Shown: positions 26,101-33,526 of the stretch, in pieces
Layout of the letters: every line of letters starts with the position of its first letter
Position numbering within the stretch: position 1 is the first letter of the stretch
Source of the DNA: an uncultured Clostridia bacterium
Lineage (GTDB): Bacteria > Bacillota > Clostridia > Christensenellales > Aristaeellaceae
Length of the DNA: 55,082 nucleotides
NCBI GenBank assembly: GCA_946627565.1
Contig: CAMOVR010000008.1
Location: 1-55,082 of the forward strand
Reading direction: 5' to 3'
Notes under the pieces: generated by a model
Told to the model about the DNA's origin: nothing
Database searches by the model: none
What the model saw: only the letters and a program-made list of their open reading frames with translations
Program-made: the position numbers and the translations under genes

Positions 26101-27855
26101 ATGATGTTGCACGATTCCCACTCCTCCATGTACCGGGATCCGCCCGGTCCTGCTGTCAGCGGCTCTGTCATTACAGTGCGTTTCGCCTGTGATGCAGCCG
26201 AGTCAGTTACCCTGCGGACCTGGATGGGGACGGATGTCCTGTATCCCATGCGCAGGGAGGAAGACCTCTGGGAATGCGCCCTTCCCATTCCCCATACAAC
26301 GGGACTGCTCTGGTACGATTTCATCGTTTCCCTGCCCGGCGGTGCCACGGCACGCTACGGTGCCCCCTCCGACGGGCTTGGAGGCAAGGGCCGTCTCCTG
26401 CACAGGGATGAATACTGTTCCTGGCAGATCACCATCTACAGCGCCGACTATCATACCCCCTCCTATCTTCACGGTGCCACCATCTATCAGATTTTTCCCG
26501 ACCGTTTCTTCAAGGCCCCGACGGAATCCGTGGACAAACGGACGAACCGGAGATTTCAGGCATGGGATGAAGATCTCATGATCAAGCCGGATCCCAAGTG
26601 CATGGACAACTGTGTCAACAATTTCTACGGCGGCACCCTGAACGGCATCCGGGAAAAGCTTCTGTACCTGCACCGCCTGGGGGTGGAGATTCTCTACCTG
26701 AATCCCATTTTCGAAGCATATTCCAATCACCGGTATGACACAGCGGACTATCATCATGTGGACCCGCTCCTGGGCACCGAGGAAGATTTCCAGGCCCTGT
26801 GCAGGGAAGCTGAAGCTCTGCATATGCGTGTCATGCTGGACGGCGTCTTCTCCCATACGGGCGAGGACAGCATCTATTTCAACGATTACGGTCATTATCC
26901 CGGAAAGGGCGCCTACCAGGGGCCTGACTCGAAGTACTATAACTGGTTCACCTTTGAACATTTCCCGGACAAGTACCGCTGCTGGTGGGGCTTTAAAAAC
27001 CTGCCGGAGGTGCGCAAGAACAATCCGGAATACCAGGACTTCATGTTCAACGACAAAGACGGTGTCGTGAACACCTGGCTGCGCAAGGGGGCCTGCGGCT
27101 GGCGCCTGGACGTGGCGGATGAGCTCCCCATGGATTTCCTGAGGAAACTCCGCAAATGTGCCAAGCACACCAAACATGACGCGGTGATTCTGGGAGAAGT
27201 CTGGGAAGACGCCAGCAACAAGATGGCCTATGGCGAGATGCGCTGCTACTGCACCGGCGATACCCTGGATTCTGTCATGAACTATCCCCTGCGTCAGGGT
27301 CTGCTGGACTTTGCCACCAGAAAAACCGGCGCACCGGAACTGGTCCGCCTGATCCATCACCAGATGGAAGTGTATCCCGTCCCCTTCCTTTACGGGCTCA
27401 TGAACCTCATGGGAAGCCATGACAGAACCCGGGCACTGAATGCCCTGGTGGGCCAGGAAGGCGAAGGCATGACAAGAGCACAGCAGCGTGCCCTGCGCCT
27501 GACCCCCTCCGAATATGCCCTTGCGGTCAAGCGTTACAAAACCTGCCTGTCCATCATCTGTGCCCTGCCGGGCTGCCCCACCATCTACTACGGAGATGAA
27601 GCAGGCATGACGGGGACTTCGGATCCCTTCTGCCGCCGGCCCTATCCCTGGGGCCATGAGGACCACGACCTGCAGTCCTTTGTCAGCGCCAAGCTGAACC
27701 ACCGTCAGGTCTCCAGCGTCCTGCGCTACGGCAAATGTGAAGTGGAAGCGGTGGATCAGCATACCATCCGCATCCGCCGGTACCTGGACGGCCATGACGC
27801 CTTCGGACGCAAAACCGCCGAGCGCCTGGAAGAGATCTATACCATTCATCAGTAA
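26101..27855 (+). CDS. GH13 alpha-glycosidase (neopullulanase/cyclomaltodextrinase-like)
   Basis: The 584-residue enzyme has an N-terminal beta-sandwich (about 1-120) and a GH13 (beta/alpha)8 barrel. The triad can be read as nucleophile D337 (GWRLDVADE), acid/base E366 (LGEVWED) and D441 (GSHDRTR). The order ATIYQIFPDRF and NHRYDTADYH is typical of neopullulanases and maltogenic amylases. The usual C-terminal beta domain after ALPGCPTIYYGDEAG is very short and ends at the residue stretch HTIRIRRYLDG, so the C-domain is reduced. No signal peptide is seen, so it acts inside the cell with GlgP. The start is a guess among close ATGs (26089, 26101, 26104); 26101 has the best spacing to AAAGG. Confidence 0.88.
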   Translation: MMLHDSHSSMYRDPPGPAVSGSVITVRFACDAAESVTLRTWMGTDVLYPMRREEDLWECALPIPHTTGLLWYDFIVSLPGGATARYGAPSDGLGGKGRLLHRDEYCSWQITIYSADYHTPSYLHGATIYQIFPDRFFKAPTESVDKRTNRRFQAWDEDLMIKPDPKCMDNCVNNFYGGTLNGIREKLLYLHRLGVEILYLNPIFEAYSNHRYDTADYHHVDPLLGTEEDFQALCREAEALHMRVMLDGVFSHTGEDSIYFNDYGHYPGKGAYQGPDSKYYNWFTFEHFPDKYRCWWGFKNLPEVRKNNPEYQDFMFNDKDGVVNTWLRKGACGWRLDVADELPMDFLRKLRKCAKHTKHDAVILGEVWEDASNKMAYGEMRCYCTGDTLDSVMNYPLRQGLLDFATRKTGAPELVRLIHHQMEVYPVPFLYGLMNLMGSHDRTRALNALVGQEGEGMTRAQQRALRLTPSEYALAVKRYKTCLSIICALPGCPTIYYGDEAGMTGTSDPFCRRPYPWGHEDHDLQSFVSAKLNHRQVSSVLRYGKCEVEAVDQHTIRIRRYLDGHDAFGRKTAERLEEIYTIHQ

Positions 27856-27861
27856 ACATCT

Positions 27862-27894
27862 GCAGCCGGCTGGTTCATCCAGCCGGCTGCTTTT
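27862..27894 (+). terminator. Terminator after the GH13 gene
   Basis: There is a perfect 12-base stem (27862-27873 with 27879-27890) with a 5-base loop, followed by TTTT. Confidence 0.9.
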
Positions 27895-27996
27895 GCCTGT
27901 TTCATGCAAAAGCAGATCCAGTTATGCGCAATATCATGTTTCCGCATTATTACTGCGTTGTTTCTGTATACTTAATCGTTTTAGTAATGAAATCAG

Positions 27997-28022
27997 AAAA
28001 AAGAGGCATTTTCAGCCTCTTT
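27997..28022 (-). terminator. Terminator of the tat operon
   Basis: On the minus strand there is an 8-base stem (AAAGAGGC/GCCTCTTT) followed by more T, 9 bases past the tatC stop. Confidence 0.75.
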
Positions 28023-28030
28023 CCTGTCTG

Positions 28031-28825
28031 TCAGGTGCTTTTCTGTTCTTCATTCTTCTTCCGTCTCATGGAACCCGGTTTTGTAACCCTTACCACCTGC
28101 ACACCGATCTCATAGAGCACGTACATGGGGAGCCCCAGCATAATCTGGGAAATCACATCCGGAGGCGTCAGAATGGCAGCCAGAACAAAGATGGCAAAAA
28201 AGACATACTTGCGGAACTTTGCCAGCTGCTCATACCGGACCCAGCCCATATGGGCTGCTATGTACAGGGCCACAGGAAGTTCAAACACAATTCCAAAGGG
28301 CAGAAGGAAGGCAAACAGAAAGTTCACATACTTGTCAATGGACAGCATGGGGGTTGCCAGATCCTCCCCTGCCACCAGGAAAAAGTCGATGGCCAGGTTA
28401 TAAACATACCGGTAGCAGAATACAATGCCCAGAAGGAACAGGAACAGGGCCAGCACGAACAGGCCCCGGATCAGCCGGATTTCCTCATCGTAAAGAGCCG
28501 GTTTGATGAACCGCCAGATCTGCCAGACGATAAAAGGGCTGGCAAGAATCACGGCAATGATGAAGGAAACCCTGAACTGCGTGGTCAGCGCTTCCGAAAC
28601 AGCCGTATAGATCACCGAGATGCCCCGGGATTCAATCGGCTCCATGATAAAATTCATGGCAGGCGAGCACAGAAGATAGAAGCCCACCACAAATCCCACC
28701 ACAACCGCGATGACACAGCGGACCAGCAGTGTCCTCAGTTCCAGCATATGGGAGAGCAGAGTGGAGGTCTTTCCCTCCACTTCTGCATCATGGGTACTGA
28801 TCTGTGTTTGTTTTTTGTCTGCCAT
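28031..28825 (-). CDS. tatC: Twin-arginine translocase subunit TatC
   Basis: The 264-residue membrane protein has six predicted helices and the TatC N-terminal SHMLELRTLLVRC and SPFIVWQIWRFIKPAL motifs, including the conserved cytoplasmic FKPAL-type loop. It is the receptor for folded Tat substrates. Its start is 2 bases after the tatA stop, so the subunits are made together. The C-terminal tail is basic (RRKK). Confidence 0.95.
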   Translation of the reverse strand: MADKKQTQISTHDAEVEGKTSTLLSHMLELRTLLVRCVIAVVVGFVVGFYLLCSPAMNFIMEPIESRGISVIYTAVSEALTTQFRVSFIIAVILASPFIVWQIWRFIKPALYDEEIRLIRGLFVLALFLFLLGIVFCYRYVYNLAIDFFLVAGEDLATPMLSIDKYVNFLFAFLLPFGIVFELPVALYIAAHMGWVRYEQLAKFRKYVFFAIFVLAAILTPPDVISQIMLGLPMYVLYEIGVQVVRVTKPGSMRRKKNEEQKST

Positions 28826-28827
28826 AA

Positions 28828-29010
28828 TCAGGCCTTCTTGTCGTCCTTATCCGACTCATCAGCCTTCTTGTCATCCGAATCCTTCACTTCACTTTTGAAT
28901 TCCCGGATGCTCTGTCCAAGAGCCTTGCCCACGCCGCTGAGACGGCTTCCTCCAAAGATGACCAGTGCCAGAACAATGATCAGAATGATTTCCGTTGTAC
29001 CAAGCCGCAT
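28828..29010 (-). CDS. tatA: Twin-arginine translocase subunit TatA
   Basis: The 60-residue protein has the TatA layout: a short N-terminal helix (about 6-21), the FGG hinge with SRLSGVGKALG, an amphipathic helix, then an acidic/Lys tail rich in D and K. It forms the variable-size pore element of the Tat pathway. Confidence 0.95.
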   Translation of the reverse strand: MRLGTTEIILIIVLALVIFGGSRLSGVGKALGQSIREFKSEVKDSDDKKADESDKDDKKA

Positions 29011-29050
29011 ACGATATACCTCCCATCAGATTCCACTGTTGTAACTGAGC

Positions 29051-29386
29051 TTACTTACTGTCTTTCCCTGCATCCTTCAGGACCGGGTCCGTCCGCATGT
29101 CTCTGCGGATACCGTTGATCTCACTGCGCAGTTCCTTTTCCGTTCCCCGCAGATCCTCCCGGATATCCGTGTCACGGATGGTCTGCTGCAGATCCTTCTG
29201 GGTTTCCCGCAGCTCCTGCTCCAGCTCGTCAAAGCCGGTTTCCCGCTTGATCTCATTGATCATCCCGCGGATGCGCCGTACGGTTCTGCCTAAAAAACGG
29301 GCAATTCTGGGTAAGTCCTTCGGTCCCACCACGATAAAGGCAATAAGCAGAAGTAAAATCAGCTCAGCTGCCCCGATATTGAACAT
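29051..29386 (-). CDS. tatB: TatA/TatB family protein, probable TatB
   Basis: The 111-residue protein has one N-terminal membrane helix with an acidic residue near its start (GAAELILLLLIAFIVVGPKDLP), the VGPKDLP hinge typical of TatB and an amphipathic helix, then a long charged coiled-coil tail (about 50-105). The length and hinge favour TatB over TatA. First gene of the tatB-tatA-tatC operon. Confidence 0.88.
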   Translation of the reverse strand: MFNIGAAELILLLLIAFIVVGPKDLPRIARFLGRTVRRIRGMINEIKRETGFDELEQELRETQKDLQQTIRDTDIREDLRGTEKELRSEINGIRRDMRTDPVLKDAGKDSK

Positions 29387-29415
29387 CCTTCCGCCTCCCC
29401 CGTGATGCTCCGTTT

Positions 29416-29444
29416 ATTATACCCGTTACCGCCTATACTGTAAA
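29416..29444 (-). promoter_or_regulatory. Promoter of the tat operon
   Basis: TTTACA, a 17-base spacer and a perfect TATAAT on the minus strand lie 30 bases upstream of tatB. Confidence 0.75.
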
Positions 29445-29489
29445 GGAACAAAAACCGGTCATCCCAGCTTTTCGGAGCCGCTTCACGCA

Positions 29490-30050
29490 TCACTTTCCCA
29501 GAACACCGTTAATCAGGTTGCCCACCAGACCTTCCACAACTTTCGACGCCGCATCCCCCAGGCCTCCGGGCACACCCCCGCCCAAGATCTGATCCAGCAA
29601 AGACGCGCTCTCCCCGCTTAAGACCTTCATGGCCGCCTTGCGGGTATCGCTGTCCGCCTTGCGGTATGCCTCCAGCATCTTCTTCTCCGCTGCCGTCAGT
29701 GTTTCCGTGTTCTTTTTGGAAGAGCCCGTTGTGCTGCCGGTCTTAGAGGAGGATGACGTCTTGCCCGATGAAGATGTCTTGCCTGAAGAGGATGTTTTGC
29801 CCGCAGACGAGGTCTTGCCGCCCGCCCTGGCATCCCTGGCAGCGTCCAGCAGGGAACTCTGGGTGACGCCCGTAATCTTCGCAATCTTCTTCAGCACATC
29901 CTGGGACGGGATCACTTCGCCCCTCTCAATTTTCGAGATGTCTGCAGCTTCAATGCCGGATATCTTGCCCGCAAGTTTCTCCTGGGTCAGCCCTGATTTG
30001 GACCGGGCTTCCTTGACCAGTTCGCCAAGTTTATTGCTCTTGGATGCCAT
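29490..30050 (-). CDS. XRE-type HTH protein with Ser/Thr/Lys/Gly low-complexity linker
   Basis: The 186-residue protein starts with a helix-turn-helix domain of the Cro/CI (XRE) type (about 5-70; LTQEKLAGKISG, ISKIERGEVIPS). Residues about 78-115 are a low-complexity linker with tandem GKTSSSGKTSS-type repeats. Then comes a charged helix (about 120-145) and a C-terminal hydrophobic, Gly-rich stretch (about 150-186) that could be an amphipathic or membrane-associating helix pair. The ATG at 30050 has GGGAGG 8 bases upstream. It follows holA by 13 bases on the same transcript. A DNA-binding regulator is likely but the target is unknown. Confidence 0.8.
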   Translation of the reverse strand: MASKSNKLGELVKEARSKSGLTQEKLAGKISGIEAADISKIERGEVIPSQDVLKKIAKITGVTQSSLLDAARDARAGGKTSSAGKTSSSGKTSSSGKTSSSSKTGSTTGSSKKNTETLTAAEKKMLEAYRKADSDTRKAAMKVLSGESASLLDQILGGGVPGGLGDAASKVVEGLVGNLINGVLGK

Positions 30051-30063
30051 GCTGCCGCCTCCC

Positions 30064-31074
30064 TTACGTTTTGGCCCTGCGCATTTCAAACAGGGCGATC
30101 ATGAGCGCTTCCAGCGCCCCTTCCTGATTAAGTCTGCCTGATTTGATCTTATATTCCGTGTCCACGCACAGCTGCACGCTGTCCCGGACCTGCACGGGAG
30201 AAATGGACCTGAGCTGCTGGAGATACTTGCTCACGGCAAAGGACTTCTGTCCCAGAAGCGCTGCCATCTGGTCCTGGTTCTTTTTTTCCAGCCGCATGAT
30301 GGATACATGCTGCAGCATTCTGTACTGCCTCTCCAGCATGGCGAGAATCCCGATCCGGTTCTCCCCCGCCGCCAGCATGTCCCGCATCAGGGCAAATGCC
30401 CGGCTTTCCTGGTTGTTCATCACCGCATTGATAATATCAAAGGCCATGTACTCGGTGGACCGGGTGGTCACCGCCTGGATGTCCTCCTGGGTGATCTCCT
30501 CCCTCTCCCCGCAGTGCCCTATGAGCTTTTCCATCTCGTTTGTCAGCAGGGTGGCATCCCCGCCTGCCACGAAAACCAGCTGGGACGCCGTGGCAGGGGT
30601 GCAGGTCTTGCCGTTTTTCCGGAAATAATCACAGATAAAGCTGCTAAGTTCTGCATCCCCCATGGGGGAAAACGTCACATATCCCCCGATTTTGCCGATT
30701 TGTTTGGGAAGCGCCTTGCGGGCGTCCACCTTGCCATGGCACACAAACACCAGCACACAGGTGGGTGGCACATGAATCATGTAATCCCTGAGCTTCTCGT
30801 CCGCATCGGATCTTCCTGACAGATACGGGGGATCCTGAACAATCACGATCCGTTTTTCGCTCATGAACGGAATGGTCTCACAGGCTGCCATGAGCTCATC
30901 TGTGGTGGGATTGTCCATTCTGGAGCAGTTGAGGGCTTCCATGCCGCCCCCGCATACTGCATCAATCATGGCCTTCAGGGCCTTCTGCTTGAGATACTCT
31001 TCCGTCCCATCCAGCAGATACACGCCGCTGAGCCGGTTTCCTGCGATCTGCTTTTCCAGTTCCTTACGATCCAT
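30064..31074 (-). CDS. holA: DNA polymerase III subunit delta
   Basis: The 336-residue protein is the delta (clamp-opening) subunit of the clamp loader. Evidence is the N-terminal YLLDGTEEYLKQKALKAM, the conserved segment with FSPMGDAELSSFICDYF, the VFVAGGDATLLTNEMEKLIGHCG segment and the length. AGAGG lies 8 bases before the ATG. It lies between the MBL-fold gene and the HTH gene. Confidence 0.93.
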   Translation of the reverse strand: MDRKELEKQIAGNRLSGVYLLDGTEEYLKQKALKAMIDAVCGGGMEALNCSRMDNPTTDELMAACETIPFMSEKRIVIVQDPPYLSGRSDADEKLRDYMIHVPPTCVLVFVCHGKVDARKALPKQIGKIGGYVTFSPMGDAELSSFICDYFRKNGKTCTPATASQLVFVAGGDATLLTNEMEKLIGHCGEREEITQEDIQAVTTRSTEYMAFDIINAVMNNQESRAFALMRDMLAAGENRIGILAMLERQYRMLQHVSIMRLEKKNQDQMAALLGQKSFAVSKYLQQLRSISPVQVRDSVQLCVDTEYKIKSGRLNQEGALEALMIALFEMRRAKT

Positions 31075-31086
31075 GATATGGGCCTC

Positions 31087-31806
31087 TCATCCAACTTCGT
31101 ACTGAGCGCCGCATTCGGCCAGCATCACGGTGGGATAGGCTTCCCGCGCCTGCCTGAGGAGCTCCGCCCTGTCAATCAGGGGGTTAAAATGTGTCAGCAG
31201 CAGTTTCCGGACCTGTCCGTCCCTTGCCAGTTCCGCACACATGCGGGCCGAGAGATGAGGCTTGCCTGCCGACCAGGTTTCATCCGTGAACAGGCCGTCC
31301 GCCAGAAGAAAATCCGCGTCCTTTACAAAGCCGGGCAGGGCATCCTGCTGATTGGTATCCCCGGTATAGCAGAATACCTTTCCGTTTTCCCTGACCCGGT
31401 ACATCACCGAAGGCACGGGATGGACAGCGGGATACACCGAAATCTCAAAGCCGCCCGCGCAGACCGTATCCCCCGGGGCCACATCGTGAAGCTCGATTCC
31501 GGGATCCTTTTTCAGGACCGCACGGACCGCGCTTCCCTCATCCACCGGCCCCCAGACAGGCAGACGGACACCCAGGGCCTGCAGCCGGTACAGAAGCGGC
31601 AGTGCATCCGAGCAGTGGTCATAATGCCAGTGTGAAAAAAAGATGCCGTCCAGTATTTCCGGAGGCGTAAGTCCCGTCAGCCTGGCAAGCGTTCCGCTCC
31701 CCAGATCAAAGACAACCCTGCCCGTATCTCCCGTCAGCAGGTACCCGGAAGTCCCGCAGCCGGGTTCCGGAAATGGGCCGTTCATGCCCAATACACACAG
31801 GCGCAT
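31087..31806 (-). CDS. Metallo-beta-lactamase fold hydrolase (ribonuclease Z / phosphodiesterase-like)
   Basis: The 239-residue protein has the MBL fold with the metal motif SHWHYDHC (H59, H61, D63, H64), the later HPVPSVMYRV and YTGDT segments, and the LTHF near the C-terminus. It resembles the short cyclic-phosphodiesterase/RNase Z class. The start at 31806 has AAAGGAG about 11 bases upstream; a longer in-frame start at 31938 lies upstream of the promoter and is rejected. First gene of the MBL-holA-HTH operon. Confidence 0.88.
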   Translation of the reverse strand: MRLCVLGMNGPFPEPGCGTSGYLLTGDTGRVVFDLGSGTLARLTGLTPPEILDGIFFSHWHYDHCSDALPLLYRLQALGVRLPVWGPVDEGSAVRAVLKKDPGIELHDVAPGDTVCAGGFEISVYPAVHPVPSVMYRVRENGKVFCYTGDTNQQDALPGFVKDADFLLADGLFTDETWSAGKPHLSARMCAELARDGQVRKLLLTHFNPLIDRAELLRQAREAYPTVMLAECGAQYEVG

Positions 31807-31852
31807 ACAGCCATTCTCCTTTTTGCGCAGATTTGTTGAAACACACGGAAAG

Positions 31853-31881
31853 ATCATACAGACAGCCTGATAAAAAGTCAA
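31853..31881 (-). promoter_or_regulatory. Promoter of the MBL-holA-HTH operon
   Basis: TTGACT, a 17-base spacer and TATGAT lie on the minus strand. The -35 box overlaps the T tract of the hpf terminator. Confidence 0.65.
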
Positions 31882-31910
31882 ATAAACGGGGGACGGTACA
31901 CCGTCCCCCG
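31879..31910 (-). terminator. Terminator of hpf
   Basis: There is a perfect 11-base stem (CGGGGGACGGT) with a 2-base loop. The minus-strand tail is GTTTATTTG. Confidence 0.75.
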
Positions 31911-31955
31911 GAATCAACCGTTTATGCGTTTTCTGCAAACGTTTTTAAGCACAGA

Positions 31956-32492
31956 TTATGCCTCAGGCTCAAGCAGACCAAGACCGCCGTCCTTTCTCTG
32001 ATACAGCACATTGATGCGGTTGGTATCGATGTTCACGAACACGAAGAAGCTGTGTTCCAGCATCTCCATCTGTATAGCCGCATCCTCGAGGGACATGGGA
32101 CGAACCGGGAAGGTCTTCCTGCGGACGACCTCCTGCACGCCTTCGGACTCTTCCTCTTCGATATACTCCGGTTCCGCGGCGAAGGCGTCTTCACGCAGCC
32201 GTTTGCTCAGCTTGGTGCGGTGACGGTGAATCTGTCTTTCCATCTTGGCAAGAGCATCGTCAATGGCGGCAAACAGATTGCCCTGGGCACTGCTTTCTGA
32301 GCGGAGAATCACGTTGTTGCCCATGGGGACCGTGATTTCCACAACGCGCATGTCATTCTTGTCCTTGCGCATCTTGATCTGCATCTCTGTATCCGACAGA
32401 AGATACTTGCTCATTCTTGCCGTCTTGCGTTCAATGCGCTGCGTGATACCCGGTGTAACAGCCATATTTCTGGCCTGAATTGATAAGTTCAT
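31956..32492 (-). CDS. hpf: Ribosome hibernation promoting factor, long form
   Basis: The 178-residue protein drives 100S ribosome dimer formation. The N-terminal HPF/YfiA domain (about 1-100) is followed by an acidic linker and the C-terminal dimerisation domain (about 120-175, with RRKTFPVRPMSLEDAAIQM and FFVFVNIDT). AAAGGAG lies about 8 bases before the ATG. It is monocistronic, and stress or growth-phase control is expected from the family. Confidence 0.95.
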   Translation of the reverse strand: MNLSIQARNMAVTPGITQRIERKTARMSKYLLSDTEMQIKMRKDKNDMRVVEITVPMGNNVILRSESSAQGNLFAAIDDALAKMERQIHRHRTKLSKRLREDAFAAEPEYIEEEESEGVQEVVRRKTFPVRPMSLEDAAIQMEMLEHSFFVFVNIDTNRINVLYQRKDGGLGLLEPEA

Positions 32493-32807
32493 AATCCTGC
32501 TCCTTTCGGCATATAGGTTATGCGGAGGCAGCTGATCTGATTCGCTGCCCCCGTGAATAAACTGAATTCATCGGAAGCACCTTCTTTCATATGATGGGTT
32601 CTTTTTTCCCGCCCATCTTTTTCTTTTCTGTCTTTCCGCTTCTTTTTCTGTCATTCAGCCTTTCTCTCTCTTGTTGTACCCCTATATTTCGACAGGCACT
32701 TCCGGATTCCTGCACGTCAGAAAAAAATCCTCTGTACTTTCCGGGAAATAATTTTTCCAGTTCTGACAAAATGCATCATCCTTGCGGGCACCAGCTTCAC
32801 GGTGATT
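32493..32807 (-). other. 315-base intergenic region with no supported gene
   Basis: The plus strand is strongly pyrimidine-rich (about 32580-32690). A 60-codon minus-strand frame (32587-32769) has no ribosome binding site and no recognised family. A weak GGCAGC/GCTGCC repeat occurs near 32527-32548. No convincing promoter or terminator could be read, although hpf must start somewhere here. Confidence 0.6.
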
Positions 32808-33431
32808 TTATGCTTCTTCCCCGCCTGCCTTCTTTTCCATCCGGTCCTCCTCCGTGATGCGCCGGATCACACGGCAGGGATTGCCCACAGCCAGGCTGTG
32901 GGGCGGGATGCTTCTTGTGACAACGCTTCCGGCCCCGATCACGGATCCTTCCCCTATGGTCACACCGCCGCAGACCACCACGTCAGAGGCCAGCCAGCAG
33001 TCGTTTTCAATGGTGATGGGCCTGGCATATTCCAGGTTATACAGACTCCCGTCATCCCTTTTCCGGACATTTCTTTCTTCCGGCAGCATCGGGTGCATGG
33101 GGGTGGCCAGCGTCACATTGGGGCCGATGAGCACGTTGTCCCCGATGTGCACCGGGCAAACGTCCAGACAGGTGAAATGGAAGTTGGCCCCGCTGAACTT
33201 ACCGAAGGTGGTGTTGCATCCGTAGTCAAACCAGACCGGGGCCTGGAGGGCCGGCAGTTCTTTGGAATTGGGCAGCAGTTCCCTGAGGATCTCCTTCTGT
33301 CTTTTCTCTTCATCCTCATCTGTCTGGTTATAGCGCCTTGCCAGTTTTCTGGCTTTCACCCGCATGCGGGACAGTTCGGGATCAGATGGGTCATACAGCT
33401 GTCCCGCCAGCATTTTTTCCTTTTCCGTCAA
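32808..33431 (-). CDS. Maltose/galactoside O-acetyltransferase family protein (TTG start)
   Basis: The 207-residue protein is a left-handed beta-helix acyl-CoA acetyltransferase of the Maa/LacA type. The N-terminal TEKEKMLAGQLYDP is the typical opening. The catalytic His lies in ATPMHP, and the hexapeptide repeats include IGDNVLIGPNV and IGEGSVIGAGSVV. The family start matches a TTG at 33431, preceded by AAAGGAAGG at about 6 bases. The in-frame ATG upstream at 33506 is rejected. It follows the CoA-transferase by 95 bases. Confidence 0.9.
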   Translation of the reverse strand: MTEKEKMLAGQLYDPSDPELSRMRVKARKLARRYNQTDEDEEKRQKEILRELLPNSKELPALQAPVWFDYGCNTTFGKFSGANFHFTCLDVCPVHIGDNVLIGPNVTLATPMHPMLPEERNVRKRDDGSLYNLEYARPITIENDCWLASDVVVCGGVTIGEGSVIGAGSVVTRSIPPHSLAVGNPCRVIRRITEEDRMEKKAGGEEA

Positions 33432-33526
33432 TGTTATCCTTCCTTTCGCGGCTGCACAGGCAGCCCTGTCCTTACATAAGAAAACCGCAGACACTGTTCC
33501 TGTCATGCCTGCGGTTCTTCTATATC

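Noticed and set aside
26203-27909. Long minus-strand frame opposite the GH13 gene
   Set aside because: It is an antisense frame over a complete enzyme and runs through the terminator.
32587-32769. 60-codon minus-strand frame with a Lys/Glu-rich end
   Set aside because: It has no ribosome binding site and no recognisable fold, and it lies in a purine-rich stretch.
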